This document shows positions 57,176 through 64,000 of a stretch of 64,000 nucleotides of DNA, piece after piece. Position numbers and translations under genes: made by a program. The notes below the pieces were generated by a model that ran no database searches, was not told where the DNA came from, and saw only the letters and a list, made by a program, of their open reading frames with translations. Position 1 is the first letter of the stretch. Every line of letters starts with the position of its first letter. This stretch comes from Morinoia aosen (lineage: Eukaryota; Arthropoda; Malacostraca; Amphipoda; Talitridae). The stretch lies in the NCBI GenBank assembly GCA_030386875.1, contig CM059568.1, forward strand, positions 29,568,120-29,632,119, given 5' to 3'.

Positions 57176-60100
57176 AGTTCAAGGGAGTGCTCAACTTGAA
57201 AGAAACAAATGGGACTGTAAAAACTGCCAAGCGTCATGACAGAAGCACAAGGTTATGCCCGATTCACTGAAACATCTTTTTTTAATTATCAAAATCACTG
57301 AAAGAAACGATCTATGGACGTTTATAAAACAACAAGAAGTTAACGAGACAAAAGAATGCAATGTAAAAACAAATTTGTCTGAAAAATTTGAAACGACGCA
57401 AAAAGGTAGCAAAATTAACACTCCGTGTCTAATTAGAGAGGGAAATAGAGGGAGAGTTGACAAAATAACGACACTATCAAAACAAGACTAAGAAGTTGAC
57501 TTTCACTACAATGAAATGTTCTTCACTGCACCCAACAACAAATAGACAACAACCGGACACTAATGAGTTCACTTTCATAAAATGAACAACGAAAGTACCT
57601 CTGGAGCAGTTGTTTACATAGACTTTGAATCTGGACTAGATACGAAGCAAAGAAATCCTATAACGTCTCTTGCAACCATCGTACAATAAATTACAGGGAA
57701 GTTTAAGATCAGCAGAGCAAGCATACAATTTTAAGCAACTAGTTATTCAAGCCGGAATGACGAAAAATGCTCCAGAATTTATGCAAAAAAAAAATCACCT
57801 CAAAGCTAGAGTTCAATCTATCCGTGGGTTATAAATCTCAAATAAATAATAAATATTTATTCCAATATAACTAAATACCTCGGGACAATACCACGCAACG
57901 TTAAGGAGTCCAAAGACTCGGAAAAGCAACATCGGTAAATCACGCGCCTCATGTGACGACGCAACAGAAATAGCAGAGCAAACACGTCGAAGGTTCTTGC
58001 ATTTATATGTATAGTGTCTGGTGAAAGAGGGAGTGGAGCGGAACAAGAACGTGACACGAAGGGAGTGAGGCACTGCATTACAAGGCAGACGATTTACTTG
58101 ATGCAGGGTTTGTGTGTAGTGTACATAGTCTTAATGAAAGGAAGGTTTAAAATGAAAGAATATCAACAGTACGCAAATGAAAATAAAAACATCAGTAGTC
58201 TAAAAAGTATATCCAAACGCCCTTTGAATAAAGTCTGCAATTGGCAAGCATTCCACATAAACGCTAAAAATTACAATTTTTCCCACGGAAGGTTAACTTA
58301 TCACTTCTAACGCCCGTAATTACTTTATTCGAACCAAAAATAGTAAAAATAATTTCAAAACATTAGAAGCACAAACAACTGGGAGCATGTAGATTAGACA
58401 TGAAACTACACGCGAAAAATCGCCCAAGACTTACTTGGAATTCGAAATTAGTCGTCCCTAGATAATAAAACTCACGCTAGCACGAGCATGATCTAAATAT
58501 AAAACAAGTTGCCCGGCACTATGGTCACGGGAAATAAGACTTATCACATTCGTTTTTTCTTTGCAAGAGTATGAACACATTGCATTGCTGACTAAGAATC
58601 TGAAGGCCAAAAGTTCTTCGCGAAACCTAAGCCAGGCTACAGCTGAAGAGCGACACTGACTGGATGCAGCACAGAAGTGTAAGGGAACAGTTAACGCTTA
58701 TGGAGAGGACAACTGCTATGAACTGAAAGTTGAAAAAACCATAACTCATATTTGTAGTTTATTAGGTTAAATACGCAACTACGTCAGGATTCTAACAAAA
58801 AAATGCGAATAAGAAATAAAATTCATAAGCACACTATCGAAAGGCGAGCGGGCTAATTAGTTTTACGAGTGACCGTGAAAAACAAAACTCATCAGTGAAC
58901 ACTTGAGAGAAGGCTTCAAAAAGTTCATAAAGAAAACACGAGTGTCGGGGATGCTCGTCAAGGAAGTCCCTTTCGGCACGTACTGTAAACTGATCATGAA
59001 TGGTTGCCAGCCACGGCAATCAGGTCTTGGATCAACAGAGGATTTTCCGCGGCCCAATCAGAGACTGCTCCTCTGAAACCAATGTACACAAATCAAACAT
59101 ACGATCTCCGATTGAAACAAATGAAATCGAATTTTCATTTCCAGAAACTCACCATAGTCGTAAAGTCCACCACTGTTACCACAGAAGTGCTTCAGCAGCC
59201 GTGCAATGAGCATGAGCAACTCAAAACTGAAGTCGATGCTTAAATGCCAGGTCACTTGCACAAGAAGAGGAATAGAAATGGCCTACCTGACACGCAAACT
59301 AACACCACTGAAGGTCGCCAGCACAGTAATGGGAAATACTTCGGGATACAAGCAGCACGAAAGCAGCGGTCCCTAGAGAACTTACTGATAACGATAAACT
59401 TATCAGCAGCCACCCAGAGGGTTATTTTGAAAGCACAAAATATTAACGCAACAGAACTTTTTCAACAATTGGGTGAAGGAAAGAGAAATTAACTGATAGA
59501 AAAATTAAGTCCAGCAATTATATGCTAACCTAAGATGAAATAAAACAACAACAAATTGAGAGCGTACAGTTCCGCCTACGTTCAGAAACAATCTGATAAT
59601 CCGACACCATCCACGACATAACTAGACCGTACGATCAGAGAGCCTGCAACGAAGCAGGGAAGAATGAGACAACAAAGTCATAGTAAGGGAGATGGACGCG
59701 GTGGCGCGATGTGGTGTATACTGAACCCCACTGGTTCTGAGAATGAATACACAATTGAGTGGCCTGTTTAAATTGAGAGAAGGAAAGAAATACATAGAAA
59801 TAAATAAAGGAAAACAGCCCCCCAGAAATGTACTCATCGACTTGAAATGTTAGTTTTCCCACTTGAAAAACAATGAAGTGAAAAAAACACTCGTGAAAAT
59901 TATCACACAAACTATGTGGTTTATTGCAGCATTTCGTGCTTGGCACGAATTTTCTGAATTAGCACTGGAACGAGCAATAAAAATATATACAAGAAGGAGA
60001 GTCCGCATGGATAACTTACTTGAGCAGAATTAAAGGGTTCTGACCAAACTTCCGCAATTCGGGCCACCAAACAAAGAGCATCAGAAAACTGCAGCACAGT

Positions 60101-61450
60101 TACACATCAAAAGCAGAACAGAGTAGGCTGTGCGTAAATGTACTTAAAAAGGCCTCAAAAATAGTCTGTATATTCGACAGTTTTGAGAATAGCAATCATT
60201 CGTACGGTCGGTGCCCGCACCGTAGGCTCCATCGTGACCGGACCGTCGGCACGCACCGCAACTCGGCCAGGGCCAGAGCTCCACGCCGGCACACCACCAC
60301 TTGCATTAAAGATAATATCGCCAAACGCGCCTGCTCCAGGTGCGGATGAGAAATTTAAAAACAAAGGCACCAAGAAGCGGACAATTTTTGTGTCGTCTCT
60401 TTAATAAAGCACGAAATAGCTCGATACGAAATAGAGCTAGTGTTTCGAACTTTTTCCATCCCGTAAATTCCTAACAAACCGCTAAAGTTTACAAATAAAG
60501 TTGAATCCACAAAATGCTTGACCCGATGACAATGCTCTTTAAATACTGCTTTACAAATGAAAGGGCTATTCATTTTTCGAAGAAGGGCGTGGACATACAT
60601 CATAAAAATAATCCAAAAGGTTACTAAAAGTGACCGAACGCTTTTCCCCATTCAGTTTGACAGCGACGGGGAAGGAAGAAAAGCAGCACAAATAGGTCGT
60701 TACTAGCACCAGCCTCTTACATCATCGCCGCAAACGCCAGCCACGTTCTGTCACGGGCTGCTTGAGTGCTCGAGCTTGAAAAAATTATGGTGTCGTTTGA
60801 AAAAGAACAGTAGAATGTATATGAGCTAACACTGAAAAAACACCTATACACTCAGAGCCGGGCGAAGGAAGAGACTGTTCCTTCAACTCTGGTCATCAAC
60901 ATCATGCGAGTAACTTTCAACAGGCCAATGATAAATACTAACGAAATGAATACAACACGTTGTGGTTTCAAATAACTGGGTGGTATGTGGACACAACTTC
61001 CTCAAAAACAGTTAACACACTCATTTTTTGAAAGAGATAAAGTGAGGTGGAACAAGTGTTTGGATAGTTGAAAAACATTCATTTAACAATAGGTTTTGAA
61101 AAAACAACGCTGAAACTTACATCATGAGTAAAAACATACACTAACACATCATTATCAAAAATATAATCTTCTATTATATAACAAAGTAACAAATAATTCA
61201 GGAAATATATTGTAAGAAATGCAGAAATGCAACAAAAGTTTAATAACGTGATTTTTAATTTTTTGACAGCTAAGAATGCTCGTAACTTGTTGAAAAACCT
61301 ACACGGAATTAAATGTTAGTTTATCAAGAGTTTTAGCATTGCATTTATAGCTTGTCAAAAAATCGCAGCATGACGCCAAACAAAAGGTAATTAGCAAACG
61401 ATGTGAATGATTGGATCATTTTTTGCCCATAATGGAAAAATGATTGCAAG
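57176..61450. other. Stretch without a recognised gene
   Basis: No recognisable protein or repeat. A GC-rich patch at about 60200-60350 has ORFs on both strands (Ala/Pro/Gly-rich) without a motif. Confidence 0.3.
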
Positions 61451-61505
61451 GTTATGACTATTAGATGAGTTTGAGCCTCCCTCGCCACAACAGAGGTGTT
61501 CCCTC
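61451..61505 (-). mobile_element. ~355-bp SINE-like family, copy 6, fragment
   Basis: The tail-proximal end only: 'gactattagatgagtttgag' and 'cctccctcgccacaacagag'. It ends just before another copy starts at about 61566. Confidence 0.6.
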
Positions 61506-61565
61506 CTAAAAAGGATCCGATAAATTAGATAAGTTAATATAAATCTTCTCAATCACATAAAATGG

Positions 61566-61885
61566 AGAGATTAGATTAGTTAGTTTATGCTTCCTTAACC
61601 ACAATAGAGGTGCTACCAATAGAGGGAGGAAGAAGGCAATATTTAGCACAGAATTACGGGAATGGGGAATCGATGCACAAAGTGTGTCGTCACACCATGC
61701 CCCCAAAAAACAGGAAGATTGGAAGAAGTTTATGGAATAGGATGAAAGTTGAAGAAGAAAGTCATAGGTATTGGAAAACAGCAGCAGTGAGCCCAAAGGA
61801 TGGCCCACATGAAAACATTTTCAACAAAAAAGGCATTCATAAACTACAGCCCGAGACCTCACATCTTCCCCTGGACCGCCTTAGT
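61566..61885 (-). mobile_element. ~355-bp SINE-like family, copy 7, diverged
   Basis: Shares 'gattagattagttag', 'cttccttaaccacaatagag', 'gaggaagaaggcaatattta' and 'cccgagacctcacatcttcc' with the family but lacks the hairpin head. It is the most diverged of the long copies. Confidence 0.75.
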
Positions 61886-64000
61886 AATTCGTAAAATGTT
61901 TCAAAACAACATTATCGAATTCCTGACACGGCCTAGTCAATATCCGGGCTTTATTTAATATGGCAGAAACTCTATGGAGATAATTTATGAGTCAGATTTA
62001 CTAAAAACGACCAATCAAGAACGATTAAATCAACATTTTTGCCCCCAAAAAATTAAATTGAAGGATTTATTTACCACAAAAGGTGCATCATTACTAGTAA
62101 GACATAATATGTTTAGTATTTAATAGACAATAAGATTAACACGTAGCCTACGAAGGGTTAAACTGAAGTTTAATATTCAACTGATATTTGGTCACTAAAT
62201 GTAAGCAATATTAAAAATAGAAAGCATTTATTGAATCTTACCTTTATTTAGCTTTGGTTAAGTATTTATGAAAATTCAGTTTGTGACTACTGGTCGGTGA
62301 ATAGCATTATGAAAATTCCCTCTGCGTACACCGGCGGCTCACATCGCGGCCATGTTAACAATGCGGGCCAAATAAGATACGAGGCTCCCATAGCAACCTA
62401 TTAAGAGATGAAGAATATTTCCTTCCTCAGCTGTCTCGTTTTTAACGGTAGCCTTATAGTTAGAGGTTTGTCTTTCCCGTTTTTCATAGGCTTAGAGTTT
62501 CCTGAAATCTTCCCTGGATTTGGTAAAAACTTAGAAAGAACCGCCAAAAGCTATAATTCCAAATAGAAGCGCAGCAACAAAACGAACTGATTTTTTTCAT
62601 AGTCAAAATAATTTTTTTACAACACATTTACGTTAAATCGTATGTAAATTCTATAAACGTTACAAATATACTTTTTTTGATCCTCAATTAAGTTTGCGGG
62701 AGTTGACCGCATACTTTGTGTAGCTTTCTTAGGTATGTGTTTTCTGCTCGCCAAATACTTGCTTCACCTCACTGTATGTATACTGAAGCGTCGTAAAATG
62801 AAATGATATGTCTGATGCAAGCAAGAAATTGGAACTTGCTGAACAGTCAACTCAGAGAAAACTCAAAAAATGCTCAAGTAAAAGCATGATTTACCACCGT
62901 AATAGAAAAAGTATTTAGTACTATCAATGCATTTACGCGGTTGTACGGTCAAGTAATTATCTCATTTTCTCTAGGCTCAATACCTAAACTTTACGGATTA
63001 AATGCACTACCAAGTTGGGTATTCATATTCTGATCGGTGATCACAAACTTTTAGTGTAGATTTTGTCTTCAGTGATGACATGGATAGTGAATTAAATCAT
63101 TAAACGCTATGCGCAGTAGTAAAAATCAATACTGTGAGCCTCATAGAATAAGCAAAAATTTCAATGAGGGATGTTTCTATAAGACACTTCAGACTTAAGG
63201 TCACTCTACGCAAAAAATCATTTAAATACAGTACTAAGCTGCAAATAATAGTGTGTACCATTTAGCACACTTTTTAGGAGTTGCCTTACTTTTCTGAGAT
63301 GAATGAAACAATTCAGAATAAGAGATTATTCATGCAGTCTGCATTTTAAAGCATCTAAAGTTTTGCGTTGGACTCGTAAGCGAATATTAAAATTCTTAAA
63401 AAAAAGTTCCCGTACGAAAGAAATATTAGGAGTATCATAAAATAATATTCAAGATATGATTCGCTGGGAACACGCATGAAGGTTTATATTTGTCAAGAAT
63501 AAACGCACACAGCAGCAATAATTAAATACTGAAAACAAAAAATAAATCAACGCAGAAGTAAATGTACTCTACGCGCTAAATACAGAACGAAAATCGCTAA
63601 CAAAAGTTCAAGTCTAGTTCCGCACAGGTTAGTTAAAGAACAGAAAGGTTTTGCAAAGGTTAGCCCTTCACTCTGATAACGCAACGAATGTGTGCATATA
63701 AATACATAGAGCAAGAATTCACTTTAACGACACGAGAAGAAAACGCGAGAGAATTAGGTTGTACATTATAGGTGCGGTAAAATAAATGCTAAGAACACCG
63801 AACCATAAAAAAATACACACTCAAGCCTAGGACAGGCGCGCAACACGGAGAAACACTAGAGTATTTGTGTACGTGATGCGCTAAAGGTTGCAGGAACATG
63901 AGACAGTCCGAGGAGGGTGTAACTCTGGGCATGCACGGGCCCGGGTTGTGACCTGCGCGGCGCGTATAAGGTCAGCGCCAGAATGGCAGGGTGCCTGCCC
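61886..64000. other. Right-edge stretch without a recognised gene
   Basis: AT-rich with no feature, until a GC-rich edge (about 63900-64000) holding GCGCGTATAAGG near 63961, a possible TATA box reading out of the window on the plus strand. Too little is visible to judge. Confidence 0.3.

Overview
The window looks like a piece of an arthropod nuclear genome, possibly a crustacean; the species call is a guess. Reasons: it carries one multi-exon host gene with GT-AG introns, it is AT-rich and full of retroelements, and its SINE-like and LINE families are of arthropod type. Nothing prokaryotic, organellar or rRNA-like was seen.

The one host gene I can assemble lies on the minus strand between 44908 and 15563. 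Twelve coding exons join in phase into at least 1523 residues of a synaptic-type Ras GTPase-activating protein (SYNGAP1/DAB2IP/RASAL2 family; fly orthologue raskol): a basic SHESLL-containing N-terminal stretch, the end of a PH domain, C2, RasGAP with its arginine finger, a long Ser/Asn/Gln/His-rich tail with an NPTYQM motif, and a C-terminal coiled coil. The beginning of the protein is missing. A TATA/initiator pair with a possible noncoding first exon at 56669-56401 is a candidate upstream promoter.

The left end (about 545-7450) is a graveyard. A decayed Jockey/I-group LINE on the minus strand was hit by an LTR retrotransposon fossil (3195-5519, 5-bp duplication GGGAG), whose interior is mostly tandem repeats, and by a tRNA-derived SINE (about 1995-2303). 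From 8.2 to 12 kb there are a second SINE, an ORF1-like fragment and a pair of related dispersed repeats. The 3' flank of the host gene fills 12-15.5 kb.

The introns and upstream flank hold a complete hAT element (28447-30125, 8-bp duplication ATTGATAG), at least six copies or fragments of a ~355-bp SINE-like family with 13-14 bp target duplications, a third tRNA-SINE, AT-rich direct/inverted repeats and a GACTCC array. At 47728-54082 sits a structurally complete I-group LINE (about 6.35 kb). Both its ORFs are open, its ORFs overlap as TGATG, it ends in a TAA-repeat tail, and 14-bp target duplications bound it. It is inserted inside a copy of the ~355-bp family whose own 14-bp duplications still flank the whole nest. 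Beyond 57.2 kb I see no convincing gene.
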